The translations under genes and the position numbers were made by a program. Below, one piece after another: positions 16,097 to 23,945 of a DNA stretch of 64,000 bases. Source of the stretch: Tsukamurella pseudospumae (lineage in GTDB: Bacteria; Actinomycetota; Actinomycetes; Mycobacteriales; Mycobacteriaceae); contig NZ_LSRE01000044.1 of the NCBI RefSeq assembly GCF_001575205.1, forward strand, positions 221,021-285,020, given 5' to 3'. The notes below the pieces were generated by a model. It made no database searches and had not been told where the DNA came from. It was given only the letters and a program-made list of their open reading frames with translations. Positions within the stretch are counted from its first letter, which is position 1; each line of letters opens with the position of its first letter.

Positions 16097-16908
16097 GCGC
16101 GCCGGAGCGGTCCGACGGTGACGATCGTCGGCCTGCCGACGGTGCATTCTGGGACGTCCTGCGCGCCACCACGCAGTCGCGGATCGGATTGGGCCGCACC
16201 GGCGATGCGCTGCCGACGCGCCGCGTCCTCGAGTTCTCCGCCGCGCACGCCGCGGCCCGCGACGCCGTCCACCAGCCACTCGACGTCGACGATGTCGCTG
16301 CCCGCGTCCGCGAGCTCGGGATCGGCGACCCGATCGCCGTGACCAGCCGCGCTGCCGACCGCGGCGAGTACCTGCGCCGACCGGACCTCGGCCGGGTGCC
16401 CGCCGACCTGTCCGCCGTCCCGACGGTGCCCGACGCGGACGTCGCGATCGTCCTCGCCGACGGGCTCTCGCCCAAGGCGCTCACCGATCACGGTGCGGCG
16501 CTGGCCCGTGCGATCCTCGATGCCCTGCCGCCCGACGTGACCCTCGCGCCGCCCGTCATCGCGACGCAGGCCCGAGTCGCCCTGGGCGACCACGTCGCGC
16601 GAGCCCTGGGCGTGCGCACCCTGCTCGTGCTGATCGGCGAGCGACCGGGCCTGTCGGTGGCCGACAGCCTGGGGATCTACTTGACTCACCGGGCCGATCC
16701 CGAGGACTTCGCGGTGGGCGTCACCGATGCGCACCGCAACTGCATCTCCAACATCCACCCGCCCGAGGGGCTCGGCTACGCCGATGCGGCGCGGATCGCC
16801 GCCGGCCTGGTCGTCGGGGCCCGCCGCCTGGGGCGTTCCGGCGTGGACCTCAAGGACACCTCCCGCGCCGAGCTGGGTGGCGACGCGGAGCGGCCGGGCC
16901 TGGGCTGA
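16093..16908 (+). CDS. eutC: Ethanolamine ammonia-lyase, small subunit
   Basis: The 271-residue partner of EutB, which completes the adenosylcobalamin site. It shows the family pattern: an N-terminal helical part, TQSRIGLGRTGDALPTR, the DVAIVLADGLS strand-turn, a LLVLIGERPGLSVADSLG segment, and the Cys-containing NCISNIHPPEGL loop near the end. The GTG at 16093 overlaps the EutB stop. It is the last gene of the ethanolamine operon. The cofactor link to the cobalamin import genes 2.5 kb downstream is functional, not positional. Confidence 0.95.
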   Translation: MSAPERSDGDDRRPADGAFWDVLRATTQSRIGLGRTGDALPTRRVLEFSAAHAAARDAVHQPLDVDDVAARVRELGIGDPIAVTSRAADRGEYLRRPDLGRVPADLSAVPTVPDADVAIVLADGLSPKALTDHGAALARAILDALPPDVTLAPPVIATQARVALGDHVARALGVRTLLVLIGERPGLSVADSLGIYLTHRADPEDFAVGVTDAHRNCISNIHPPEGLGYADAARIAAGLVVGARRLGRSGVDLKDTSRAELGGDAERPGLG

Positions 16909-16970
16909 GGCGCGGCTGTCGTCCGTTCGGAGTATTGCGGCGGCGTGTGTTGCGGGGTGAGAATGCGCTG

Positions 16971-17729
16971 GTGCAGCCGCCCCAGCAGCCCCCGTTCCCC
17001 GGTCAGCCGCAGCAGCCCGGTCAGCCGCAGCAACCCGGATGGCCGAACCAGCCGCAGCCGGGGTGGCAGTCGCCCCAGTACGGCGGGCCCCAGTACGGCG
17101 GCCCTCAGTACGGCGGCCCCCAGTACGGGGGACCGCAGCAGCCGCCGAAGCGCAACAGGCAGGCGCTGTACTGGTCGCTCGGCGCCGTTGCCGCGGTGCT
17201 CGTCGTCGCGGTGATCATCGTGCTGGCGGTGCAGCCGTGGAAGAAGTCGAGTGGCGGCGTGCAGACCTTCGAGCTCGACCGGGCGATCACCGTCGAGATC
17301 CGGGTGCCGAGCGGATGGGTCGCACGCGAGGTGCTCGAGGAAGGGGAGACCGGCGTGCTGATCGCCCCGGCGGGCGACAACCGTTCGTTCGCGGGCATCA
17401 ACGACGACTGGAAGAAACTGAGGAGGGGCGAGTCCGGGACGGCGATCCATGTGATCGTCGTCAACGCCTCGTCCTGTGCCCGGAACTCCCCGCGCTCCTG
17501 GCAGGTCGGCGCCGTCGACGAGGACGAGGAGGGGCGGGCCAGATCCCTGCAACGCCGCGCCCTGTGGCTCGTCGACGGCAAGGACTGCGCGCGCATGATC
17601 AGCACCGACATGGATCGCAGCAGCCCGTCGTCGACCGCGAGCGACCTCCTCGCCTCGCTCGCCGGGTCCGACGCCGTCGTGCCGCGTCACGACGGCACAC
17701 GGCCGTCGATCCGTCCGTCGGGTTCCTAG
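16971..17729 (+). CDS. Pro/Gln-rich single-pass membrane protein
   Basis: A 252-residue protein from the GTG at 16971 (GGGGTGAG upstream); a TTG at 16935 would add 12 residues. Residues 1-60 are Pro/Gln/Gly-rich and include four exact QYGGP units. A single membrane helix follows (about residues 68-92). The outer part is a compact domain of about 150 residues with two Cys (NASSCARNSPRS and DGKDCARM) likely to form a disulfide. This cytoplasmic-Pro-rich / helix / outer-domain plan is common in mycobacterial cell-envelope proteins. No specific family or activity is recognised. Confidence 0.65.
   Translation: MQPPQQPPFPGQPQQPGQPQQPGWPNQPQPGWQSPQYGGPQYGGPQYGGPQYGGPQQPPKRNRQALYWSLGAVAAVLVVAVIIVLAVQPWKKSSGGVQTFELDRAITVEIRVPSGWVAREVLEEGETGVLIAPAGDNRSFAGINDDWKKLRRGESGTAIHVIVVNASSCARNSPRSWQVGAVDEDEEGRARSLQRRALWLVDGKDCARMISTDMDRSSPSSTASDLLASLAGSDAVVPRHDGTRPSIRPSGS
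17076..17135 (+). repeat. Four in-frame 15-bp repeats (QYGGP)
   Basis: Four consecutive 15-base units, CAGTACGGCGGNCCN with third-position changes, encode QYGGP four times in the Pro-rich tail of the membrane protein. Such units can change copy number by slippage. Confidence 0.95.
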
Positions 17730-17790
17730 ATCGCCCGCCGCTCGGCGCGCGGCTGGCTACGCTGACGGCACCGAAGCCCGAGGAGGAACC

Positions 17791-18057
17791 ATGGTCGCGA
17801 AGCGGATCCAGGACAACATCGACGCCGCGGCGAAGATCGCCACGAACTCCGTGCACAAGGCGGGCGACATCGTCGAGGGCGCGGCGCAGGTGCTCAAGGG
17901 CGACGTGCGGGCCGGCGCGGGGAAGATCGCCGCGAGCGCGGCGAACATCGCGACGACGGCTGCGTCGGAGGGCGTGAAGATCGCGAGCCAGAACCTCGAC
18001 GGCGTCCGTGAGGCGGCCGACTCCGTCGCCGACGAGGTCAACAAGCCCCGCGACTAG
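17791..18057 (+). CDS. Small amphipathic helical protein
   Basis: An 88-residue protein rich in Ala, Lys, Asp and Val, almost certainly helical, with quasi-repeated segments (AAAKIATNSVHKAGDIVEGAAQ; AGKIAASAANIATTAAS) that recall stress-related LEA/CsbD-like small proteins. There is no signal peptide or Cys. The start at 17791 is well supported by GAGGAGGA six bases upstream. Its stop overlaps the convergent AraC gene by a few bases. Function unknown; stress protection is a guess from composition. Confidence 0.7.
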   Translation: MVAKRIQDNIDAAAKIATNSVHKAGDIVEGAAQVLKGDVRAGAGKIAASAANIATTAASEGVKIASQNLDGVREAADSVADEVNKPRD

Positions 18058-18818
18058 ACCTCGCCCCGGCGGTACCCGCCGGGCGTGAAGCCGAGCACCT
18101 TCCGGAAGTCCCGGACCAGGTGCGGCTGGTCGGCGTAGCCGAGGTCGGCGGCGATCCGCGAGACCGAGGTTTCCGGCTCGGTGCTCAGCAACTGGGCGGC
18201 GTGCTGGAGCCGTCGGCGATGGACCAGCGCCAGGGGAGTCAGGCCCACGAACCGCCGGGTGAGCCGCTGCGCCGTCCGCACCGAGACGCCGACCGCCGCG
18301 GCCGCGTCCTCCACCGTGAGGATCGCCTCGTCGTCCTCGATCCGGGCGACCAGGCGGTTGGCCAGATCGGCCTCGTCGGTCACCGTCGGAACCCGTGCGG
18401 CGAGCCAGGATTCGACGGCGAGGCAGGCTCCTGCCACGTCGTCGCGACCCATGGCTTCGGCGACGGGAGCATGCAGGTCCGGCGCGTCCAGCGCCGGGTA
18501 CGCGTCCAGCACCGCTCGCGCGTCGTCGGTCACCGCCGGGGTCGCCGCGGGGCGCAGCAGTGCCCCCACCGCCCATCCGGTGCCGACGAGGTCGCGATGG
18601 CTGCGCACCGTCGTCGCGCCGGCGAGCCCGACGAGGTCGGTCTCGACCACGAGATTCAGCGCGGGGAAGGCGAGTACGTCCTGCCGCGACGTGCGGCCGG
18701 GAGCGACGGTCCATCGCGAGATCCAGAACCACCGCACCAGCGGATCCGCGGCGGGGGAGGGCACACGTCGTTCGAAGGTCGGCAGCTGCGCAGGGTAGAG
18801 GATGCCGCGGGGGTTCAC
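18054..18818 (-). CDS. AraC-family transcriptional regulator
   Basis: A 254-residue regulator with an N-terminal sensing half (WFWISRWTVAPGRTSRQDVLAFPALNLVVE) of the DUF6597 kind and a C-terminal AraC double helix-turn-helix: AAAAVGVSVRTAQRLTRRFVGLTPLALVHRRRLQHAAQLL, then SVSRIAADLGYADQPHLVRDFRKVLGFTPGGYR. I start it at GTG 18818; an ATG 14 codons earlier is possible. It is divergent from a VOC-family protein gene, its most likely target. Confidence 0.8.
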   Translation of the reverse strand: MNPRGILYPAQLPTFERRVPSPAADPLVRWFWISRWTVAPGRTSRQDVLAFPALNLVVETDLVGLAGATTVRSHRDLVGTGWAVGALLRPAATPAVTDDARAVLDAYPALDAPDLHAPVAEAMGRDDVAGACLAVESWLAARVPTVTDEADLANRLVARIEDDEAILTVEDAAAAVGVSVRTAQRLTRRFVGLTPLALVHRRRLQHAAQLLSTEPETSVSRIAADLGYADQPHLVRDFRKVLGFTPGGYRRGEV

Positions 18819-18895
18819 GGATCGATCGTAGGCGCCGCGGGATCTGTCGCGAATCTTCAATTCCCCGCCGGGCCGCGACTCGTAGCGTTATCGGC

Positions 18896-19393
18896 ATGAC
18901 AGAGAACACCACCGCCGCGAACGGCGCACACACCACGAACGGCGTCCCGCACTCATTCTCCTCGCTGACGCCCTTCCTCTCGATCCCGAATGCGAAGGGA
19001 GCCATCGATTTCTACATCTCCGTGTTCGGTGCGCGCTCCCTCGGCGTCACCGAGATGGGCGGAGTGGTCGCCCACGCCGAGCTCGACTTCGGGAACGGCT
19101 GGCTCCAGTTGGGCGAGCCCAATCCGCAGTTCGGCCTCATCCCCATGCCCGAAGGGGAGGCCGACTGCTACTCGCTGGGCCTGTACTGCGCCGACGTCGA
19201 CGACGTGGTCGCGAAGGCGGAGGCCGCGGGCGCGACGGTGCGCGAACCGGCCGTGAACTTCGTCTCCGGCGACCGGTTCGCGAGCATCCGCGATCCGTTC
19301 GGCGTGCGCTGGTCGATCATGACGCGCGTCGAGGACCTCAGCGACGAAGAGAGCGCGGCCCGCGTCGAGGAGTGGGCGGCCGCGCAGGGCTGA
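18896..19393 (+). CDS. VOC (glyoxalase/bleomycin-resistance) family protein
   Basis: A 165-residue protein of the vicinal-oxygen-chelate fold in the PhnB/YdeN-like branch: LTPFLSIPNAKGAIDFYISVFGA, then an AHAELDFGNGWLQL strand, a DVDDVVAKAEAAGA helix and the closing DRFASIRDPFGVRWSIMTR. Members range from glyoxalases to resistance proteins, so the substrate is open. The ATG follows only ~15 bases after a possible -10 (TAGCGT), with no clear ribosome-binding site; the transcript may be leaderless. It is divergent from the AraC regulator. Confidence 0.85.
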   Translation: MTENTTAANGAHTTNGVPHSFSSLTPFLSIPNAKGAIDFYISVFGARSLGVTEMGGVVAHAELDFGNGWLQLGEPNPQFGLIPMPEGEADCYSLGLYCADVDDVVAKAEAAGATVREPAVNFVSGDRFASIRDPFGVRWSIMTRVEDLSDEESAARVEEWAAAQG

Positions 19394-19439
19394 TCCGCCG
19401 ATTCGATCAGGGCATCCCGGACATCGGCTAAGCTACGGC

Positions 19440-19570
19440 CGCCGGTACGGCGACCAGCCTGGACGTCGTTACTGAGGGAACCCGGTGCGATTCCGGGACT
19501 GTCCCGCAACGGTGAGTGGAGCCCGCGCTCCACGAGTCCGATACCTCCCGGCGTTCGTCACACCGGCCGA
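19440..19570 (+). promoter_or_regulatory. Cobalamin riboswitch
   Basis: The conserved B12-binding core is plain: GAGGGAACCCGGTG followed by GATTCCGGGACTGTCCCGC, CAACGGTGAG, a hairpin (TGGAGCCCGCGCTCCA) and a B12-box variant (GAGTCCGATACCT, 19534-19546). It ends just before GAGGAG, the ribosome-binding site of the B12-binding protein gene. The arms GCCGGT (19441-19446) and ACCGGC (19562-19567) could form the closing helix beside it, which suggests control of translation. Cobalamin should shut the importer down. Confidence 0.93.
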
Positions 19571-19584
19571 GGAGCCCGAAACAC

Positions 19585-20697
19585 GTGAATACCGAAACGA
19601 ACCCGGCGAGTAGAGCCCGGCGTCCGCTCGTCGCACTTCTCACGCTCGTCGCCGTCATCGCGGCGTCGGCGTGCTCCGCCCCCTCCCGCGACGCGGCGGC
19701 ACCGTCGTCGTCCGACACCCCCGTCACCGTCGTCGACGATGCCGGGCGCACCGTCGAACTCGCGCACCCGCTCCGCTCGGCGGTGGTCGCCAACCGCTAC
19801 AACGTCGAGCTCATCCGCGCGATGGGCTCGATCGGCGCGGTGAAGTCGGTCGATCTCAACACGGCGCAGGACCGCGCCTACTGGCCGCAGTTCGATCCGG
19901 CGAATGTGATCGGCAAGAGCCAGAGCGAGATCAACCTGGAGAAGGTCATCGAGCTCAAGCCGGAAGCCCTGATCATCCCGAAGAACTCGCCGGTCGACGA
20001 GTACGCGCGCAAGCTCCACGGTGCCGGGATCAAGACGATCGTCGTCACCGGCTGGGACAACGCGTCGCTGCCCAAGCAGATGACGGTGCTCGGGAAGGCC
20101 TTCGGCCGTCCCGAAGGGGCGCAGAAGGTCACCGACCTGTTCACCGGCACGATCAAGAAGGTGTCCGACCGCGTCTCGTCGCAGAGTCCGAAGAAGACCG
20201 TGTACTGGGAGTACGGCGACCCGAACACCACGGCGATCCCCGGGACCTCGAACGACGGTTGGCACAACATGATCGTGTCCGCGGGCGGCGTCAACATCTT
20301 CGGAGATCCGAACATCAAGGGCGACACCATCGACCCCGAGGCTGTTCTGCGCGCCAACCCGGATCTCATCGTCAAGACGACCTCCGGCGGCGCGCTCAAG
20401 AACACCGGCCGGTACACCCCGCCGGTGGACGGTGAGTTCGCTCGCATCGGTGCGGAGATGATCGCACGGCCCGGCTGGGCTCAGTTGAACGCCGTGCGTG
20501 CCGGGAACGTTCACCTCATGACCGGCTTCCTCGGTGGTGGCCTCGGGAAGGCCGTCGGGACTGTCTACGTCGCGAAGTGGCTCTACCCGGAGCAGATGAA
20601 GGACGTCGACCCGAACGCCGTCTTCGACCAGTGGCTCGACCTGCAGGGTGTGAAGCCGGTGGCGGGCCACACGTACGACGTGCCCGCTGTGCGGTGA
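19585..20697 (+). CDS. btuF: Cobalamin ABC importer, substrate-binding lipoprotein
   Basis: A 370-residue class III periplasmic-binding-type lipoprotein. The signal peptide ends at a lipobox (VAVIAASAC). The mature part has the fold of iron-siderophore/B12 binders: VTVVDDAGRTVEL near the start, a central helix, then ANPDLIVKTT and a C-terminal Trp-containing lobe. Siderophore binders look alike, but the cobalamin riboswitch upstream makes B12 or a corrinoid the likely ligand. GTG start 19585, GAGGAG upstream. Its stop overlaps the permease start (GTGA). Confidence 0.88.
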   Translation: MNTETNPASRARRPLVALLTLVAVIAASACSAPSRDAAAPSSSDTPVTVVDDAGRTVELAHPLRSAVVANRYNVELIRAMGSIGAVKSVDLNTAQDRAYWPQFDPANVIGKSQSEINLEKVIELKPEALIIPKNSPVDEYARKLHGAGIKTIVVTGWDNASLPKQMTVLGKAFGRPEGAQKVTDLFTGTIKKVSDRVSSQSPKKTVYWEYGDPNTTAIPGTSNDGWHNMIVSAGGVNIFGDPNIKGDTIDPEAVLRANPDLIVKTTSGGALKNTGRYTPPVDGEFARIGAEMIARPGWAQLNAVRAGNVHLMTGFLGGGLGKAVGTVYVAKWLYPEQMKDVDPNAVFDQWLDLQGVKPVAGHTYDVPAVR

Positions 20698-21761
20698 CGT
20701 CCGCGGTCGCCGTTGATCTGGCAGCGCTTCGGCGGGTACGCCATCGGCGGATCTGGATCGTCGTCGCGGCGGTCGCGACGACGATCGTGCTGGGCTGGGT
20801 CGGAGTCGTGCACGGGGTCACCGACATCAGCTCGGCACGGCTGCTCGCGACCCTGTTGCCCTGGGGTGACCGGATCGCGCAGCCCTTCGACTGGATGGAA
20901 TGGACCGCGCTCATCGACCTCCGACTGCCGCGTATCGCGGTGGCGGTGGTCGCCGGCGCGGGGCTCGCGTGGTGCGGCTGCGCGATGCAGATCATCACCG
21001 GCAACCCGATGGCGAGTCCGTTCACCACCGGGATCTCCCACGCCGCGGCCTTCGGGGCGGCACTGTCCATGCTCGGGTCCGTCGCGATCGCCGGCTCGGC
21101 GACCGCCGGCACGATCGTCTGCGCCTTCGTCATGGCATGCCTGTGCTCAGTGCTCGTCGTCGCGATCGCCGGCGTGTCCCGGGTGGGGCCGACCGCTCTG
21201 GTCCTCACCGGCGTAGCCATCAGCTACCTGTTCGCCGCGCTCGCGGCGGGGCTGCAGTACGCCGCCGACGAGCAGCAGTTGTCCGCGATCGTGCGGTGGA
21301 CCTTCGGCGACCTCGGCCGCGCCACCTGGCCACAGATCGCGGTCATCGCGGTCGTCGTCGCAGGCGCCGGCGTGTACGTCACAGGGAACGCCGGGCGCTA
21401 CCAGCGGCTTGCGGCGGGCGACGATGTGGCGCGGTCGCTCGGCGTCGCCGTGGGACGGCTCAGACTCGAGACCGGACTGATGATCACACTCGTGTCGGCG
21501 ACGATCGTCAGTGTCACGGGGGTCATCGGGTTCGTCGGACTGGTGGCACCTCACATCGCATCGATGCTGGTCGGTGCTGACGAGCGGTTCCGCATCCCGG
21601 TAGCCGGGATCATCGGCGCTGCGGTGGTCCTCGCGGCCGATCTCGTGGGCAGGCTCGTCTTCAGTCCGGTGATCGTCCCGGTGGGTATCGTCGTGTCGCT
21701 CGTCGGCGTGCCCATGTTCCTGTGGCTGATCATCCGCGAGGGAAAGAGGTCGCGGACGTGA
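20694..21761 (+). CDS. btuC: Cobalamin ABC importer, permease
   Basis: A 355-residue FecCD/BtuC-type permease with about ten membrane helices. Family motifs are clear: LRLPRIAVAVVAGAGLAWCGCAMQ, the NPMASPF-TTGISHAAAFGA loop, and GFVGLVAPHIA near the C-terminus, which contacts the ATPase. The GTG overlaps the stop of the binding-protein gene. It imports the ligand together with the ATPase at 21758-22540. Regulated by the upstream cobalamin riboswitch as part of one transcript. Confidence 0.9.
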   Translation: MTSAVAVDLAALRRVRHRRIWIVVAAVATTIVLGWVGVVHGVTDISSARLLATLLPWGDRIAQPFDWMEWTALIDLRLPRIAVAVVAGAGLAWCGCAMQIITGNPMASPFTTGISHAAAFGAALSMLGSVAIAGSATAGTIVCAFVMACLCSVLVVAIAGVSRVGPTALVLTGVAISYLFAALAAGLQYAADEQQLSAIVRWTFGDLGRATWPQIAVIAVVVAGAGVYVTGNAGRYQRLAAGDDVARSLGVAVGRLRLETGLMITLVSATIVSVTGVIGFVGLVAPHIASMLVGADERFRIPVAGIIGAAVVLAADLVGRLVFSPVIVPVGIVVSLVGVPMFLWLIIREGKRSRT

Positions 21762-22540
21762 CCGGGGCCATCGACGTCGAGGACGTGGACGTCGCCTATC
21801 GGCGTCGCGGTGCGGCCGCGGTCAGTGGCGCGAGTCTGACAGTGCGACGCGGCGAACTCGTCGGCGTGATCGGACCGAACGGGAGTGGGAAGTCGACGCT
21901 GCTGAAGGCACTCGTCGGGATCGCGAGCCTCCGCTCCGGGAGGATCGTCGTCGACGGTGTCGATGCTGCGACGATGCGCGGCGTGCAGCGGGCGGCGCTG
22001 CTCGGCTACGTTCCGCAGCAGGACCTGGTGCACGGGCCCGCGCTCACCGTCGTCGAGTCGATCGCGCTCGGCGTCCCCGCGGGCGTCGGACGCGCGGACG
22101 GCCAGGAGCGTGCGGTCGGCGTCGCGCACCGGTTGGGGCTCGGGGGACGAGTGCTGCGGCGGACGGACGAATTGAGCGGTGGTCAGCGGCAGCGGGTGAC
22201 GATCGGTCGCGCCCTCGTGCGGTCCGCGCCCTACTTGCTGCTCGACGAACCGGTCAGCAGTCTCGATCTGCGTTATCAGGGCGAGATCATGGGCCTGCTC
22301 CGCGAACTGGCCGACGACGGCACCGGCGTGCTGGTGGTACTGCACGATCTCAATCTGGCGGCGGCGTACTGCGATCGGTTGGTGGTCGTATCGGACGGAC
22401 GGATCGGTCCCTCGGGACCGGCCCGCGACGTGGTGACCGAGGAGCTGGTGTCGGGCCTCTACGGCGACGCGTCCGTCGTACGTGAGGTCGACGGTGTCCG
22501 GTACGTGCTGCCGAGCGCCCGCAGAGGAGTCCGGACATGA
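21758..22540 (+). CDS. btuD: Cobalamin ABC importer, ATPase
   Basis: A 260-residue ABC ATPase. Walker A is G39-T47 (GPNGSGKST), the Q-loop is YVPQQD, the signature is LSGGQRQR, Walker B is YLLLDEP, and the switch His is in VLHDLNLAAAYCDR, the usual form in FecE/BtuD-type subunits. The GTG overlaps the permease stop. Its own stop overlaps the ATG of the FhuF-like gene (ATGA), so all four genes are translationally linked. Confidence 0.92.
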   Translation: MTGAIDVEDVDVAYRRRGAAAVSGASLTVRRGELVGVIGPNGSGKSTLLKALVGIASLRSGRIVVDGVDAATMRGVQRAALLGYVPQQDLVHGPALTVVESIALGVPAGVGRADGQERAVGVAHRLGLGGRVLRRTDELSGGQRQRVTIGRALVRSAPYLLLDEPVSSLDLRYQGEIMGLLRELADDGTGVLVVLHDLNLAAAYCDRLVVVSDGRIGPSGPARDVVTEELVSGLYGDASVVREVDGVRYVLPSARRGVRT

Positions 22541-23313
22541 AGGACCTCGCGGAGGTGCTCGCCGACGTGGACTCGTTGGGCCAGCCGTTCCGGGTCACCG
22601 TGCGCGGTATCGAGGGGCCACCGGTGACGGGTTCGGTGGACGGGTTCGCCTCCGCGTCGCTCGCCGTCCCCGGCACGGGCGAGGCGCAGCGGATGGTCGA
22701 TCTGCACGCCCGGTTCCGTGGGATGCCCCGGGCACGCCACGCCGGATCCCTGGTGTTCCAGCGGTACAGCCATCGCGTCTGCGGGGTCGGGGTCGCCGCG
22801 TGGTTGCGCCACGGCGCGGTCCTGGATCTGAGCGCGACGAACGTGCACGTGCGGTTCGTCGACGGCAGCCCGGACCTCGTCGAACTCGCTCGCCCGGCGG
22901 CGCAGTTCCCGGGCAGCGCGAACGACCTCGTGCGGATCGTGCTCGACGAGCACCTGGTCCCGGTGGCGCAGGCCCTGGCCGCTGCGTACGGTCCGCGGAT
23001 GCCGAATCTGCTGGGGAACATCGCAGCCGGTTTCGCCGGTGCCTTTCGGCACCTCGGGCGGTCGCATCCCGCGGCCGAGGTCGCCGCGGCGGCGGAACAG
23101 GTGGCTGCGGCTGACCCCCGGCTCCGACGGGGCGGGACCTACCGGACCCTTTCCGGTCCCGCGGGCGACCGCCTGCAGTACGACCGCGTCAGCTGTTGCC
23201 ACTGGTACGCGGCGCCCGACGGGAAGTTCTGCTCGTGGTGCTCGCGGCTCTCGTTCGACGAGCGCACCGCAAGGTTCCGCGCCGCGATGGACGAGGAATC
23301 CCGCGGACAGTAG
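22537..23313 (+). CDS. FhuF-like [2Fe-2S] protein in the B12 uptake operon
   Basis: A 258-residue protein with the C-terminal cysteine pattern CC-x10-C-x2-C (CCHWYAAPDGKFCSWC, about residues 221-236) that holds the [2Fe-2S] cluster in FhuF-type ferric-siderophore reductases. The N-terminal ~190 residues match the general length and helix content of that family. Its ATG overlaps the ATPase stop, so it belongs to the riboswitch-controlled operon. That placement suggests it reduces or otherwise processes the imported corrinoid (for example Co(III) to Co(II)) rather than a siderophore; this is inference from operon membership. Confidence 0.8.
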   Translation: MKDLAEVLADVDSLGQPFRVTVRGIEGPPVTGSVDGFASASLAVPGTGEAQRMVDLHARFRGMPRARHAGSLVFQRYSHRVCGVGVAAWLRHGAVLDLSATNVHVRFVDGSPDLVELARPAAQFPGSANDLVRIVLDEHLVPVAQALAAAYGPRMPNLLGNIAAGFAGAFRHLGRSHPAAEVAAAAEQVAAADPRLRRGGTYRTLSGPAGDRLQYDRVSCCHWYAAPDGKFCSWCSRLSFDERTARFRAAMDEESRGQ

Positions 23314-23316
23314 TCG

Positions 23317-23817
23317 TCAGCGGGCGACCTGCGGAGGGATCGGGTCCAAGGGCTGCGGAGTGTCCTGCGGCAGCACCTGGTACCGGACGTCGGCGTGCCC
23401 CGTCGGGTCGGCGTTCGCGTCACCCGAGTTCAACCACCTGAACCGGACGGTGATCTGGCCGGGCGCGGAGCTGCCGACCACCGACGTGAAGGCATTCGGC
23501 TTCTCGGTGGCCGTGCCGGCGAACTTCTGGTGGTCGAACAGCAGGATCTGGACGGGGGAGCTGCCGGTCCCGCGGTCGGTGTCGAGGCGCACCCAGTTGA
23601 GGGTGCAGTCGACGGAGCCGCCCATCGCGGTGACGCGCCACGGGACTCCGGGCATCGGCGGCGCGATCGTGCGGATCGCGCTGTCGATGCGGTCCTGGGG
23701 GAGCTCGGGACAGGAGACGGGGGCGGCCCCGGCCGCTCCGGTCCCGACAGCTGCGGACCCGATGCCGGCGGTGACGGCCGCGGCGGAGAGGGCGAGTGCG
23801 ATCGCGGGCTTGCGCAT
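23317..23817 (-). CDS. Secreted LppP/LprE-type protein
   Basis: A 166-residue exported protein. The start at 23817 has AAGGAAGG upstream. The signal peptide is residues ~1-32 (cleavage near GAAGAAP). There is no lipobox Cys, unlike the lipoprotein members. The mature domain fits the LppP/LprE family (PF14041): CPELPQDRIDSAIRTI, a conserved W, a Cys in DCTLNWVRL, ILLFDHQKFAGTATEKP and VRFRWLNSGDANADPTGHADVRY. These mycobacterial cell-wall proteins have no known enzymatic role. It is convergent with the B12 operon, three bases apart. Confidence 0.75.
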   Translation of the reverse strand: MRKPAIALALSAAAVTAGIGSAAVGTGAAGAAPVSCPELPQDRIDSAIRTIAPPMPGVPWRVTAMGGSVDCTLNWVRLDTDRGTGSSPVQILLFDHQKFAGTATEKPNAFTSVVGSSAPGQITVRFRWLNSGDANADPTGHADVRYQVLPQDTPQPLDPIPPQVAR

Positions 23818-23945
23818 GGATGCGTTCCTTCCTTCACGGGAGGTCGACTCTGGCTCCATCGACTCGGTAATCGTTGTATCGAGTAATAACCTCGGCACGT
23901 TACGACCTCCGGCGCTGACGGGGCGTCGCGCATAGGCTGGTCGGC

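Noticed and set aside
17076..17135. Tandem 15-base units considered as a possible CRISPR or regulatory repeat
   Set aside because: The units are contiguous, in frame and encode QYGGP inside a protein; there are no spacers.
19585..23313. A siderophore (ferric) uptake operon on the basis of FecCD/FhuF resemblance
   Set aside because: The cobalamin riboswitch core directly upstream is strong evidence for a corrinoid substrate.
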